64,000 nucleotides of DNA, taken from NCBI GenBank assembly GCA_938743325.2, contig OW568880.1, positions 248,001 to 312,000 of the forward strand. The letters run 5' to 3'. This document shows positions 10,116 through 20,458 of this stretch, piece by piece. The DNA is from Pycnococcus provasolii. Taxonomy: Eukaryota > Chlorophyta > Pseudoscourfieldiophyceae > Pseudoscourfieldiales > Pycnococcaceae. A program made the position numbers and the translations under genes. The notes beneath the pieces were generated by a model. The model made no database searches. It saw only the letters and a program-made list of their open reading frames with translations, and had not been told where the DNA came from. Each line of letters starts with the position of its first letter. Positions within the stretch are counted from its first letter, which is position 1.

Positions 10116-12773
10116 ATGGCGGCCGGTGCGAACCTCGAAGCGACCAACTCGCTCGTGACGGGCGCCGTCCTGCTCGTCATGGTCATCGTCAGTATGCTCG
10201 TCGAGCACTTCCTCCACTGGCTCGACCACTTCCTCAGCCACAAGGACTACACGGGACTCGTCGTCGCGCTCTCAAAGGCGAAGGTACGCACAATACCGCA
10301 CGGCAAAGTGACCCGCACCTTTCACCACCTCGCACTCACCATCCACTTACAAAAAAACCGTACCCAACCATAACAGGACGAACTCATGCTGCTCGGCTTT
10401 GTGACGTTCACGCTTCTCATCGTCGAGGAGCACCTTGTCGGCCACTGCATTGACAAGCCGAGCTTCTGGGACTGGTGGATCATGAAGGAGGACTGCAGCG
10501 ACTACAAGCCGTACGGGTACGACAAGGCCCCCTACGGCGACTCAAAGTACCCGTCGTCAAGCGGCTATGGCGACTCCAAATACCCTGCTTCGAGCGGCAA
10601 ATATTACCCGCCTCCGTCGAGCGGCAAGTATTACCCGCCTCCGTCGAGCGGCGGCTACAAGGGACGACGCCTGTTCGGCGCAGGCGGCGACGTGAATGAG
10701 TGCCCAGAAGGAAAGGTGGAGCTCATCTCACTGAACGCCTTGCACCAGATCCACCTTCTCATCTTCCTCGCAGCCATGATTCACATCTTCTACTCTGCGC
10801 TTGTCGTGTTCCGCGCGCTCAACGTGGCGAAATCCTTTGACGCTTGGGAGAGGCGCTACCACATCGCCAAGAAGATCCACACCAAGGCGTCGGCGCACCT
10901 TGAGGACCTCCGAAAAACGAAGTCGCAGATCGTGGAGACGGAGGCGCAGAATGGCGAGAAAGGCGCGATTGCAACGCAGAAGAGCGCAAAATTAAAAGCA
11001 ATGATCAACCGCACCGTCACCACGAAGATTCGCATGTTTGGCGCGAAGGAGCTGAAGAGCGCGCGCCAGGACTACGAAATTCGCGCCGCCCAGCACCAGG
11101 CGCGTCAAAGCTGCGGATTCTTGTATTTCATCTTCAAGCCGGTCGTGGTCACGTACGTGACTGTGAAGTTCAAGATTGCGCAGCTCATCAAAGATCGCGA
11201 CGAACGGGTGCGCAGGGTTGCGGAGAGGGAGGCGCCTGATTTCAACAAGTGGAGCACGTCCTTCTACTGGCTGCCCTACCTGCTCGAGCGACAGCTGCTG
11301 CACCCCTTCTCGTACCTCGAGTACGTCACCATCCGAAAGGAGGCGCTGCACAACGTGATGGACCACATGTCGGCCGAGGCGAGGGCGGAGGTGCAAAAGG
11401 CCGGCTTCGACTTCGGTGCCTATGCGCGGCTTTCGCTCGAGGATATTTTCACGAAACTTGTCGGCGCCGACGAGCTGTTCTGGTTCACGCTGATCCTCAC
11501 CGTGGTGCTGAACGGCAACAAGGACACGTACGTCTTCTCCTGGCTGCCGAGCCTTAGCGTGCTGATCAGCCTCGCGCTTGGGTGCAAGGTGACAGCCGGC
11601 GTTCTGCAAGTCACGTACGGCTCTCGGCTCTTCCACACCAACTCTGGCAAGTCGATCCAGTCGATGAAGGACTTCCTCAATCATTCAGTCGCTCAGTCAA
11701 ATCAATACGAAATGCACGCTGGAAAGGGAGAAATGAAAAGGCAGATGCGCAAGTCGCTCTTTTGGTTTGATAGCCCGGACTTCATGCTGAAACTCGTGAA
11801 ATTTCAGATGTTCGCTGCAAGCATGACCATTGCCACGCCTCTCTTCTTCATGTGGCAGCTTGAACACGAAGAGCCAAACTACAATTGCGCCCGTCAGGAT
11901 GGCGCGGATGAAGTCTATACCTACATGCGCATCATCATCTCTATTCTGCAGATTGTCCACACAGCGACGGTGATTCTTCCGCAGCACACTGTTCTCATGC
12001 AAACGTCGCATCACTACAACAATGATATGCTGGAATGCATGGATCCGCAAGAGATTGAGCGCTTCCGGAAAATGGCGCTGGATCGTTCGGAAAGGCATGC
12101 AGGACATGCAGAAGATGGAGGGCACGATGATGCGCCGAAAGGCATGCTTCAGAGAACTCTTTCGCGAACCTTATCGGGTAAGGCATTAAAACAGGAGGGC
12201 GATGTGGAGAGTAATAGCAAGCTCCAGTCTGAACAGATCAACAGTAAGGCGGCGCATAAAAAGCATGACTTTAAACATGACATCAACGAATTTGTGAAAA
12301 AGGCGACGGCGTACCGTTATCTTACCGCTCAAGCTGAGTCACTTGCTGAGGAGAGTGCGCGCCGAATTCAAACTCGCTGGCTGAAAAACAGAAAAAGAGC
12401 GCGCGGTCGTGTGGGAAAGGCTTTTGGAGCCATCAATCATGCTATTTCTGACACGCTGACCAGTACAAAGAATCTTTTGATGGGGGGAAGGACGGCGGAG
12501 GAATCAGGCAGCAGCCCGCCCAAGGTGCAAGCAATCGTAAGCACAACAGAACCATCCGCGCGTGGGGAATCGAGTGCTGCTGCGGAGGAGACGATTACAG
12601 TGCCTACGACGTCAGGTAGTGGTGAAGGTGCACCCACTGCGCCGAGTGACGAAGCTGAAACTGCCGCGCCGTCGCCTGCACCCTTGAACTTGAACACCCC
12701 GATGGAGACTGGAAACGGCGAGACTGGAAACGGCGAGACCGGAAACGGCGGTACCGTTAGAGAGCAAATATAA
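10116..12773 (+). CDS. MLO: MLO-family seven-span membrane protein
   Basis: Two exons, 10116-10283 and 10377-12773, joined across a 93-bp GT-AG intron; 854 residues. The join gives an SKAKDELMLLGF motif, matching the conserved first loop of MLO proteins (helix, then EKIKAELMLLGF in plants). Several hydrophobic spans follow, with cysteines in the extracellular loops. Family members sit in the plasma membrane, bind calmodulin and are linked to calcium entry. A basic amphipathic stretch, RRIQTRWLKNRKRARG, in the cytosolic tail is a good calmodulin-site candidate. The first extracellular loop has an unusual P/S/Y/K-rich insert with repeated KYYPPPSSG, and the tail ends in ETGNG repeats. The 3' end faces the CLC gene with only 91 bp between stops. 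Confidence 0.9.
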
Positions 12774-12848
12774 AAATTGTACGACTTGGGTGTGTGCAAT
12801 AGCATAGATTTTTATAATATCATCCAAAGTCTTATATAGACAGAATAT

Positions 12849-12854
12849 GTTACA
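12849..12854 (-). terminator. TGTAA poly(A) signal of the CLC gene
   Basis: TGTAAC on the reverse strand, about 10 bp after the CLC stop codon. TGTAA is the usual chlorophyte polyadenylation signal. Confidence 0.5.
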
Positions 12855-12864
12855 CTTTGAGTTT

Positions 12865-15753
12865 CTAATAACTACAAATCGCATTTGCATCATGCAACTC
12901 ATCCCACTTTTTCCTTCCCGCAGCCTCCATGACATCTTTTCGCGTCAGGACACCGACGATGACTGGCTTTTTCTCAGTCACGTACAAGTGTCGAAGTCCC
13001 ATCGTTCGGAAAAGGCGGTAAGCCCTACTCAGTGGTGCATCTGCGGCGACAAGCATTGGGTGGGGCTGCAGGAATGGCCGCAGGTCGATCCGAAGGCGCT
13101 CTAATTCGCCCGGCTGCAGACGCGCCGCGTCAAGCGCAGCATTCACGTCGCGAAGCTTCGTCATTGGCGCATCGAGCTGGCCGAGCATCTCCACGAGTCC
13201 GGATGTGGTTGTTGGCCATGGGAACCCTGCCATATTACGTCCGGTGCCATCGTCAGCCTCGGGATCAAACACACCGATACGTTTCTCGATCATGTGAAGC
13301 AGGTGACTACGGAGAACAGATCCGCACATGCGATGTTGCATGTTCCCACTCTGCGTACGCCGAGCGGGTCTACCTGGTCTAGACGAAGGTCCAAGGCTGC
13401 CAGATCCTCTGTCACGATCGAAGGTGCCGTCGTCTGATGCTCTCTCCCCTTGTGCGTCAACCACCGCGAAAGCGCCGTGACGGCACGACCCGAGCAGAGA
13501 CGTGACGTCTCGCAGGAGCGGCGTGGGGGGCAATGTGCAAAGGCTGCCCGCCATCACGTCGCTGACGGTGAGCTGGTCAGCCTCGGGATAGCCATGCCCC
13601 ATCGGATCGTGTTCCTCGAGATACGGCGCGCCCTTAAGGCGAATGTGCGTATCATAGATCCCCAGGGTTAGGCTGTCTCCCACAGCCTTTGCGCAGAGCA
13701 CCGTGAGCATGAGCGGCACGAGCAACTGAAGCGCGCCTGTGGTCTCCATGACGAGAACCGTGATCGAGATGGTCATACGCGTCGAGCCGCCGAGCACCGC
13801 GGCAGCACCCACCACGGCGTACGAGTGCAAATCCACCTTCGATGCAAAGTTCGTTGAGCTGACGATGGCATCCACGAGGAGGCCAACCAGCTGGCCATAG
13901 GCTGCCCCGACAGCTAGTGTGGGCACGAAAAGTCCCGTGGCGGCACCGATGCCGTAAGTCCATGTCATAAGCACGAAGTTCACGAGAAAGTACAGCACGA
14001 GAGCGCCTGGGTCAAATTCGAAGCGCGACTCGGGGAGCATTTCGCCGAGGTGAATGAGCAGCTTGAGGCTGTCGCTCAGAGGCGTGAAGAAGATCTGCCC
14101 GTAAACACTGTAGGTATCGTTGGGGCAGAACATGGGCCGAAAGTGTGCCTTTTTGATATCGATCGCGGTGACTCCGCCAGATTCGTACATTCCCCCGCCG
14201 AAGAAGATTCGGTCCTCCGTCTCACGCCTCTCCATCGCCTCGGGCCTTTGCGGCGGTGTTGGCAGTGTGACATTCACCGACGACGCATTGCTCTTCGCCA
14301 CATCGAACAGAATTTGGCGCACCAACGGACTGGGAAGCGGTCGGCACGGCGAGGCGTACGTGATGACGAAGCATATGCTCACAGTGGCCATTGCGACGGA
14401 GACCACCTCAGCGACTCGCCACATCTTGCGACCTTCCGGTACGACGTTCCTCCTCCATCGTGTGAGCATAACGTTTAGGCGCACGAAAGTGGCGCCAATC
14501 AAGCCGCCAACCGCGCCGATGGAGGCGAAGAGCGGCAGCTCCCATGCGTACCACCAGAACTGCTTGCTGATGCCAACGACGTCGTCGGAGTACAGGCCAA
14601 AGTCGCGATGAACACCCATCTTGCTAGATAGGAACTTCTCAGGACTTTCGTAAAGCATGTGTAGCCAGTGAAATACAATAACTCCCGAGCACGTCGCGAG
14701 GAAGCCACGCCATAGAATTGCACGCTGGCTAAAGAAGCTGACGCCCTCCTCAACCGTGAATAGCATTCCACCGATGGGTGCACCAAATGCTACCGCGCAT
14801 CCGGCGGCTGTTCCAATCGCGATGAAGTCTCGGCGCGCCGTGTCGTTGCGCAGGTAGTGCGAGAACGGCAGCTTGCGACTGAACGCGCGGCTGATCCAGT
14901 TTGTCAGCGCCCCAGCCACAATCCCACCAGCATGCACGAACGGACCTTCCTTTCCCGCGACGATTCCCGCGCTCACGACGAGAATAAGGCTGCCAAGTTT
15001 GGCGACGAGCGCCTTGACGCTCAGCAGTCCCTTGATGTTCACGCCGTTCAGGTATGTTTTCAGCTCCGGTATGCCGCTCCCGGCGGCGAGGGGTTCAACG
15101 TAGCTGACGAGCACCGCGGCGACGAGCGACAGGCCAGCGGTGGTGGTTAGGATGGCGAGGAACGGCAGAAAGAACAGCTTTGGAGTTTTCTGGCTGTTGA
15201 CTGCGTTGTCGTCGAGCTGCGCGAGAACGGTATCAAACCTCGCCGCAGACAGCGTGGCGATGAGGAAGTCGACTATAAAGGCGACAGTTCCCATCGCCAC
15301 ACCAATGGCCGCGGCGATGGCCCACCTCGTGACGTCCATACTTTTCAGACTTGCCTTGGATCGTCGTCGTTTGACTTCCCTTTCCATGTCCCCATCCGTG
15401 GGATCGTAGTCGAGAGATTCGTACGCCGTCGACGCTATGAGCGCAAAGTTGTTAGCAGCGTCAAACGCACGCCAGGATGAACCACCACCACCACCACCAC
15501 CACCACGCCCCGCTGCTGACCCATGACTTACCGCAGCAGCAGAAGTCCGAGGTAAGTCAACATCCTGAAATCCCACTCCCACGGACATGGATGGTGACGA
15601 CGAGTTGATGCCCATATGACCATTCAAGGATGTCATTTCCAAATCCAAATCAACGGAATGCAACGCCAACGCACGGTCAGAATCATAACGAGGAGCCGCA
15701 TGGGGAGACGACGAAGGAGGAGGAGGAGGCACTGAGGCGTTGGGGGACGACAT
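12865..15753 (-). CDS. CLC: CLC-type chloride/proton exchanger
   Basis: 962 residues from the ATG at 15753. All CLC signature motifs are present: GSGIPELKTYLNG, GKEGPFVH with the gating glutamate, FTVEEG with the internal 'proton' glutamate, and GAATGLFVPTLAVG. The serine in GSGIP is the chloride-type residue (plant nitrate exchangers have proline), and both glutamates suggest a 2Cl-/H+ exchanger on an endomembrane. Two CBS domains are split by a long loop near the C-terminus, ending in HLYVTEKKPVIVGVLTRKD. The N-terminal 90 residues are disordered with proline and glycine runs. The closest animal analogue by layout is ClC-6/7. Degenerate CCCTAA repeats lie 116 bp upstream of the start. Confidence 0.93.
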   Translation of the reverse strand: MSSPNASVPPPPPSSSPHAAPRYDSDRALALHSVDLDLEMTSLNGHMGINSSSPSMSVGVGFQDVDLPRTSAAAVSHGSAAGRGGGGGGGGSSWRAFDAANNFALIASTAYESLDYDPTDGDMEREVKRRRSKASLKSMDVTRWAIAAAIGVAMGTVAFIVDFLIATLSAARFDTVLAQLDDNAVNSQKTPKLFFLPFLAILTTTAGLSLVAAVLVSYVEPLAAGSGIPELKTYLNGVNIKGLLSVKALVAKLGSLILVVSAGIVAGKEGPFVHAGGIVAGALTNWISRAFSRKLPFSHYLRNDTARRDFIAIGTAAGCAVAFGAPIGGMLFTVEEGVSFFSQRAILWRGFLATCSGVIVFHWLHMLYESPEKFLSSKMGVHRDFGLYSDDVVGISKQFWWYAWELPLFASIGAVGGLIGATFVRLNVMLTRWRRNVVPEGRKMWRVAEVVSVAMATVSICFVITYASPCRPLPSPLVRQILFDVAKSNASSVNVTLPTPPQRPEAMERRETEDRIFFGGGMYESGGVTAIDIKKAHFRPMFCPNDTYSVYGQIFFTPLSDSLKLLIHLGEMLPESRFEFDPGALVLYFLVNFVLMTWTYGIGAATGLFVPTLAVGAAYGQLVGLLVDAIVSSTNFASKVDLHSYAVVGAAAVLGGSTRMTISITVLVMETTGALQLLVPLMLTVLCAKAVGDSLTLGIYDTHIRLKGAPYLEEHDPMGHGYPEADQLTVSDVMAGSLCTLPPTPLLRDVTSLLGSCRHGAFAVVDAQGERASDDGTFDRDRGSGSLGPSSRPGRPARRTQSGNMQHRMCGSVLRSHLLHMIEKRIGVFDPEADDGTGRNMAGFPWPTTTSGLVEMLGQLDAPMTKLRDVNAALDAARLQPGELERLRIDLRPFLQPHPMLVAADAPLSRAYRLFRTMGLRHLYVTEKKPVIVGVLTRKDVMEAAGRKKWDELHDANAICSY

Positions 15754-15868
15754 TATTGTCAACAACAAACGAGCGGTTCGAATAATGTAATGGGGGTCGG
15801 AGGCGAGAGCGTGACAAGTTTTTTTAGCAAGCAAAGGGGAAAAAAACGGAAAACACCGAAAACAGAAC

Positions 15869-15892
15869 GCTAACCCTAACACCCTAACACCC
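15869..15892. promoter_or_regulatory. Degenerate CCCTAA repeats upstream of the CLC gene
   Basis: Three spaced CCCTAA units about 120 bp upstream of the CLC ATG. They overlap the last codons of the small gene to the right. Confidence 0.5.
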
Positions 15893-16238
15893 TGGTGAGT
15901 GACTGGTTGTTGTTCCTCCCCACTTGAGCCCACGTGACGCCTCAGCCCACATCGCGGCACGCACGTTCACTTCGATGACGTTTCCTCCCGCCATGCCTTT
16001 CCAATCTGCTGGGCAAACGACGCCCTCCGCGAAAGCGTCGTCTTTATACGCCGCTCCATCAGCTTTCAGAAGTCCTTCCCGCTGCTTGAGATAATGCATT
16101 TCGGCTTCAGTTGGCGGCGTGTCGGTGATACGAACACGCCGCGCATCACCACCGCGCATGACCTCTTGAACATCCACGTGAGGGAGTTTGCAATCTTCAA
16201 GTTTCCATGCTTCGAAGTTGGCTTTGAGTTCGGCAACT
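15884..16238 (-). CDS. Unrecognised small protein, 3' exon
   Basis: A reverse-strand frame of about 118 residues with convincing composition: it runs VAELKANFEAWKLEDC, then LPHVDVQEVMRGG, then TPPTEAEMHYLKQREG, and ends in a Trp/Gly-rich segment. There is no ATG before an upstream stop, so a 5' exon must exist. One workable model starts at an ATG giving MNPFGGG (near 16465), with a donor GTGCGT at 16363 and an acceptor at 16239; the total would be about 150 residues. A further open segment (near 16470-16535) reading KYYWKKGVPKNINGVR could be an earlier exon. Function unknown. The acceptor region lies in a local duplication. Confidence 0.5.
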
Positions 16239-16308
16239 CTCTCATCACATGTACTCTCTCATCACATGCTAAGTGGTTCGGGCCTGTCTATAGTTTGAGT
16301 TCGGCAAC
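16223..16308. repeat. Nested short direct repeats at an exon boundary
   Basis: ACTCTCTCATCACATG occurs at 16236-16251 and 16253-16268, and TTTGAGTTCGGCAAC occurs at about 16223-16237 and 16294-16308. The region looks like it arose from small tandem duplications and spans the proposed acceptor of the small reverse-strand gene. Confidence 0.85.
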
Positions 16309-16968
16309 ACAACACAACACGGCCAACAGCCCAACACCACTACAGACACTAAGCAATACGCACCTTTTGTACAACGGTACACCCTCGCCGCCGCCGCGCC
16401 GGCTCGAAGCACGGCAACCTCCACACCACAACCACACCCACCACCTCCCGCCTCCGAACGGGTTCATTCCCCGAACGAAGAGGCGAACGCCATTGATGTT
16501 TTTGGGCACACCCTTCTTCCAGTAGTACTTAGTTCCCGACCGGGATCCCCGGCGTCAAATCTGGAATTCCAATCCCAGTAGTGAGTTGTAGACGTACGGT
16601 GGATCCCCAACTACAGTTACAGACATTTTTAGGCCACAAGGGGTTCGCCTTCTGTGGTGGTGGATAAGACTCGTTTTTCTCCGGTGGTATTTGTGGCGAT
16701 GGCGATGGCGTCAGCAGGTCTCCCCCCAATCAACAGGTCGAGGTCGGCAGTCCCGATGAACAGCAACAGGTCAGTCCCGTCACAGTCACTTGCTGCACTC
16801 CGGTTACGTGTGGGTCCATGTGTTGGACGGGTTAGGGTCACGCGTATGCTCACACCTCATCCTCATCGCTCTCAATGTCATTCTTGTCGTTCTTCTCCGC
16901 CTTTTCATTCCACCGTTCACACTCGCCATGGTTCTTCTCGCCATTCCACATCGAGCCAATCAATACTC
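16309..16968. other. Divergent intergenic region with a possible 5' exon
   Basis: Lies between the small reverse-strand gene and the forward gene starting near 16969. It may contain the reverse gene's first exon (16364-16535) and the forward gene's leader. One GGGTTAGGG telobox occurs at 16829-16837, about 130 bp upstream of the favoured forward ATG. The forward frame is open from about 16654 but has only non-conserved sequence there. Confidence 0.4.
16829..16837. promoter_or_regulatory. Single GGGTTAGGG telobox
   Basis: One telomere-like unit about 130 bp upstream of the ATG at 16969, consistent with the positions of longer arrays before other genes. Confidence 0.35.
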
Positions 16969-17808
16969 ATGTCATCTGCCAAAACAATAACCTTGTGTTG
17001 TTTCGCAACAAGATCTTCGTCTTCGTCTTCGCAAGATGACGACGACCAGGAGGATGAGGAAGACCTGTACGAAGATGTACTCGACGACGCCGAGTACGAC
17101 GTACGAGCCATCAAGGAAGTCGCGAAAAGAACCGTCGCGGCATGTCGAGAAGGCGAGGCGGCGGCTATCGAGCTCGCGTTTGAGTTTGCGGAGAACCAGG
17201 CGAGACTCGAGGATGAGGAGGACGACTTCGAGGGAGGCATCTACCTCTTCTGCTGCACAGCGCTACTCAGACACGCCGTCGTCAACGAGTGCTTCTACGT
17301 TCCGCCACCGTTCTTGGAGGTGCTCGCAGATCTCATCGACGAGCTCAGAAACATGGGATGGGAACTGAGAGAGGATGCCGTGCCAGAGGAAGAACTCACG
17401 GACGAGGCAACCATCTCGCAGTACATGGACAGCTACGAGGAGGAACAGCGCCTACGGCAGCTGCAGATGGAAAAGGAACGCGCGGAGCGTGCGGAAACAC
17501 CTGATGGCGATCGCCTCGTCGAAGGAACCATGGCGATTCCAGGTGTGCGCATCACAAAACTAGCTAAACCTGGTGCTACGGCGATGGCTGGTGACGACGA
17601 CGATGCGCCATCACATTCATCATCGCCTTCACCGCCGCCGCCATCCTCGTCAGAGTCAAAACCCAAACCAAAGCCAAAGCCAAAGCGTGATTCGCCGCCA
17701 TCATCACCGCGCACCGATTCGAAGAAGCCAGCACGTCAGTCCGTTTCGGAAATTCTAAACGCAGGACGCGAGCCAAAGCGAGGTGGTGGACGCCGCCGTC
17801 GACGGTAG
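16969..17808 (+). CDS. Acidic protein of unknown function with K/P-rich tail
   Basis: 279 residues from the favoured ATG (16969); the frame is open further upstream, so a longer form starting near 16699 with a transit-peptide-like S/R-rich leader is possible. A very acidic stretch (QDDDDQEDEEDLYEDV) is followed by a helical region (residues about 50-150) containing YLFCCTALLRHAVVNECFYVPPP, the part most likely to fold and be conserved. The tail alternates KPKPKPKPK with S/P and ends in ARQSVSEILNAG and a run of arginines. I recognise no family. The basic tail could bind nucleic acid, and the leader hints at an organelle; both are inference. Confidence 0.7.
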   Translation: MSSAKTITLCCFATRSSSSSSQDDDDQEDEEDLYEDVLDDAEYDVRAIKEVAKRTVAACREGEAAAIELAFEFAENQARLEDEEDDFEGGIYLFCCTALLRHAVVNECFYVPPPFLEVLADLIDELRNMGWELREDAVPEEELTDEATISQYMDSYEEEQRLRQLQMEKERAERAETPDGDRLVEGTMAIPGVRITKLAKPGATAMAGDDDDAPSHSSSPSPPPPSSSESKPKPKPKPKRDSPPSSPRTDSKKPARQSVSEILNAGREPKRGGGRRRRR

Positions 17809-17886
17809 TACTACTACTAAACTAGTATGACATACACATTCTCTACAGTAAAAGAAACTAAATACAGACAAAAAACAAAAAAACAG

Positions 17887-19044
17887 TTACACTGCAATGC
17901 TCGCAACCACACTCAGAAGAAATCCAAGGAAAAATAGAAGATCCACCCAAAATGGTAGATGGCGGCGGCCATCGTCGTGCGCATCAAGAAGGAGTTCCTC
18001 AGTCACGAGGAACAGCAAAGCAGCGGTTCCAAAGGATAAAAATCCAACCTTGATTTCGATGTGCTCACGCACCATGCTTCCAAGGAGGCTGGCGATTGTC
18101 CCGCCGAATGGAATCGCGAGCGACGCGAAACTGAAGGTCGACAGCGCGACCCTTGTGCTGGATTTTGCTGGAATCAGTGCAAGCCCAAGTGTCGCACCCA
18201 GAAAGCTCATTTCCACAGTCAGACTGACTGAGAGCAGAATGGCCGCCTTCAAATCAAGGATCGCTCCCGACATTCCAATTAGACTGCCGTCTACGAAGCC
18301 GTCTAATGCAACTGCTGCGCACATGATTGTCGGAAACACCGCGTGAATACGGAGAGAACGTCGACTGCGAATGCTGGATGTTGTTGACAAGGTGGGCGAC
18401 GCTGGCGGCTCAATCTCTCCTGCTGCAATCGCTGCCGCCAATCGCGCCTCCGCACACATACGACAAGCACGACCTCGCTTTCCTTCCCGCCGAGATTCTA
18501 CAATTGCCTTTGCGAATGCGTCGTCGTTTTGTTGTTGTTGGTCTGCTGACGAGATTGACAATAAGTCATCTTCTTCTTCTCCCCGCGTCGAAGACGCATC
18601 ACCACACCCACAGCTTTCTCCGTCATCATCCGCGTCGTCATTGTTGTGGCTGCACATATTATCCAGCAGCAGCATTCCCATCACACCAGTTATGAATCCT
18701 ACAATCAATGAGAGGATCGCACGATTGTTGCCTCTCGCAGTCAAGAGTTCAGGGACGAGCTCAACCGCTATGGCAGCGGTCACAAGACCGGCGGCCAGGT
18801 GCTGCATCGCCGCGAGCACGACCGGCGATAGCGCAGTGGCAGTGCCATGTTGACGACCATCGATTCGAAATGAAAAAAACATGATCAGCGCTCCAAGGAA
18901 GAAGCAGACCGCGGGCACAAAAAGCAGTATTGAAAGTTCAGTGATACTCGCCGGCTGTCGAGTGGCTGCCGCCGAATCAGCCGACGACGGTGACGACAAC
19001 GAAACCTCGAACGACGACGACGACGACGACGACGAAGGCGGCAT
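17887..19044 (-). CDS. ZIP-family metal transporter
   Basis: 385 residues from the ATG at 19044. After a serine-rich disordered N-terminus there are about eight hydrophobic spans. The segment MQHLAAGLVTAAIAVELVPE is the ZIP transmembrane signature with the H..E pair in the metal path; a second conserved span carries LGATLGLALIPA. The loop between spans three and four is long, acidic and contains CGCGD and CRMC, so it may bind metal. Family members move Zn, Fe or Mn into the cytosol from outside or from organelles; this one resembles the ZIP8-11/GufA-like branch more than plant IRT1. A TGTAA overlaps the stop codon. Confidence 0.82.
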   Translation of the reverse strand: MPPSSSSSSSSFEVSLSSPSSADSAAATRQPASITELSILLFVPAVCFFLGALIMFFSFRIDGRQHGTATALSPVVLAAMQHLAAGLVTAAIAVELVPELLTARGNNRAILSLIVGFITGVMGMLLLDNMCSHNNDDADDDGESCGCGDASSTRGEEEDDLLSISSADQQQQNDDAFAKAIVESRREGKRGRACRMCAEARLAAAIAAGEIEPPASPTLSTTSSIRSRRSLRIHAVFPTIMCAAVALDGFVDGSLIGMSGAILDLKAAILLSVSLTVEMSFLGATLGLALIPAKSSTRVALSTFSFASLAIPFGGTIASLLGSMVREHIEIKVGFLSFGTAALLFLVTEELLLDAHDDGRRHLPFWVDLLFFLGFLLSVVASIAV

Positions 19045-19260
19045 AGTCACAAAACGTTCAGAGATGTGTATGGCAACGCAGGTGGCTCGGACAATTTGGC
19101 CTATCCCCTATGCGACGCGCGGGGATCTGATATTGTAATTTTTGGGGGATTATGGCGCCTCGGTTTCATTACAAAGCAGGCTTACATCGCGGCGCGTCGT
19201 CATACCAAGCTTGAGCAAAATAAAATAAATTTAGTATAAGCCTTACGTTGTGTCGTTGAA

Positions 19261-20112
19261 TCACCTCTTCGTCGCCTTGGCTGGATTAATATTGTTCGTC
19301 GTCCAGTTCTGCCACAAAGCCACCTCCTTACATGACATGAGGTCCTTCAGGTTCGTCCACGCGCAAAACTCCGTCGGCAGGCCAAGGCGAAAGCACACCT
19401 GATGACCGCCACGTCCGTCAAAGCGCGTGGCGTCGTAAGCAATGACGACGCACGCCTCGAGGTCAATCGCTGAGCGGGACTTCGGTGGCGAAATCCACAC
19501 GCTCGTCGCGCTGGGATCCTGCAGCGCGGCCGGCATGCCCTCCTCGCTCTCCTTCGCGTGTGTTACAGCGAGTCCGAGCATACCGTCCACCTCAAGGGAC
19601 GGCACGCGGAGGCACAACCCAATGGCGCCCTTACCAGTATCTTTCGGCGGGTCGAGGGGAATTGTAGAGACGGTCTCAAGCCTTTCGACGACATATTGGC
19701 AGCTCTCCGTGTTGTACTGCTTTAGCAGCTGGATCAGTCTAATCGTGGTCGGCGGCGACTCGCCCTTCAGCGCCGTCTCGAGCATCATGAGCGTGCGTTC
19801 GTATGTTTGCCTCATTGATGTGGATGCCGACGTCTGCCCCGTGAGGTCGTGCCCGAGTGTCCTGCACACTTCCTTCCAACCTCGATCGTCAGTCACTCGC
19901 TGGTATCCTCCTCGCGCCTGCACTTCCGCGAACACCTTGCCCATGTCAAGCGGCACGCGACAGAAGAGCGGCTGCTTGTAGGCCTTGCTTTGCATCGTGG
20001 CGAGCGTCTCGAGGATCTTGTTGACGTGTCCGATGGGGTAGAAGACCATGCACGGAATGAGCGCGGTGCGCGCGGCGTCCGCCATCGCGACGTCGTCGGC
20101 GAGGGGCGACAT
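19261..20112 (-). CDS. ARID-domain DNA-binding protein
   Basis: 283 residues from the ATG at 20112. Residues about 30-115 form an ARID/BRIGHT domain: LDMGKVFAEVQARGGYQRV, then WKEVCRTLG, then SASTSMRQTYERTLMMLE, which follow the conserved helices H2-H5 of the family. ARID proteins bind DNA, often AT-rich, as parts of chromatin-remodelling complexes. The C-terminal 150 residues do not match a domain I know; they contain GLCLRVPSLEVDGMLGLAV and a W-rich end (EVALWQNWTTNN). The frame stays open upstream of the ATG but into low-complexity G/C sequence, so the later start is preferred. Chromatin role is inferred from the domain alone. Confidence 0.78.
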   Translation of the reverse strand: MSPLADDVAMADAARTALIPCMVFYPIGHVNKILETLATMQSKAYKQPLFCRVPLDMGKVFAEVQARGGYQRVTDDRGWKEVCRTLGHDLTGQTSASTSMRQTYERTLMMLETALKGESPPTTIRLIQLLKQYNTESCQYVVERLETVSTIPLDPPKDTGKGAIGLCLRVPSLEVDGMLGLAVTHAKESEEGMPAALQDPSATSVWISPPKSRSAIDLEACVVIAYDATRFDGRGGHQVCFRLGLPTEFCAWTNLKDLMSCKEVALWQNWTTNNINPAKATKR

Positions 20113-20458
20113 GGTGACCTTGGAGCTGTGCAAAGGAGCACTTTTCGGAGCGGAGGAAGCAGGGCGGAGAATGGGTGCGCGGGAGGGGATGGCGGAAAAA
20201 AATGGGGGAAGGCGAGAGGCGCGCGCCTCACCGGGTCCCAGGGGGGGGGGGCGGCTAACCCTAGCTAGTTGTAAGAGGAGATCAGACGCGCAATAATACC
20301 CTAATACGGGTAGTGGTACTATAAAGTTTAATAGTTGGTACCAACATGTCAATGGATTGCATAACTAGTACTTAACTAAACTTAACGTATCTGTATCTGT
20401 ATTCATTTCTTTACTTGTCTGTTCTGTTCTGTCAGCGTTCTGTCAGCGTTCACAAGTG
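20113..20458. other. Intergenic, ARID gene 5' region and Deg gene 3' region
   Basis: Contains an 11-G run (20241-20251) immediately followed by CTAACCCTAG (20255-20264), a single telobox about 145 bp upstream of the ARID ATG. The rest is AT-rich without a coding frame. Confidence 0.6.
20255..20264. promoter_or_regulatory. Single CTAACCCTA telobox
   Basis: One telomere-like unit about 145 bp upstream of the ARID protein start. Confidence 0.35.

Noticed and set aside
15754-15960. A longer CLC N-terminus from the upstream frame
   Set aside because: The extra 69 residues begin without ATG and cover the small gene's 3' end and the CCCTAA units; the ATG at 15753 is preferred.
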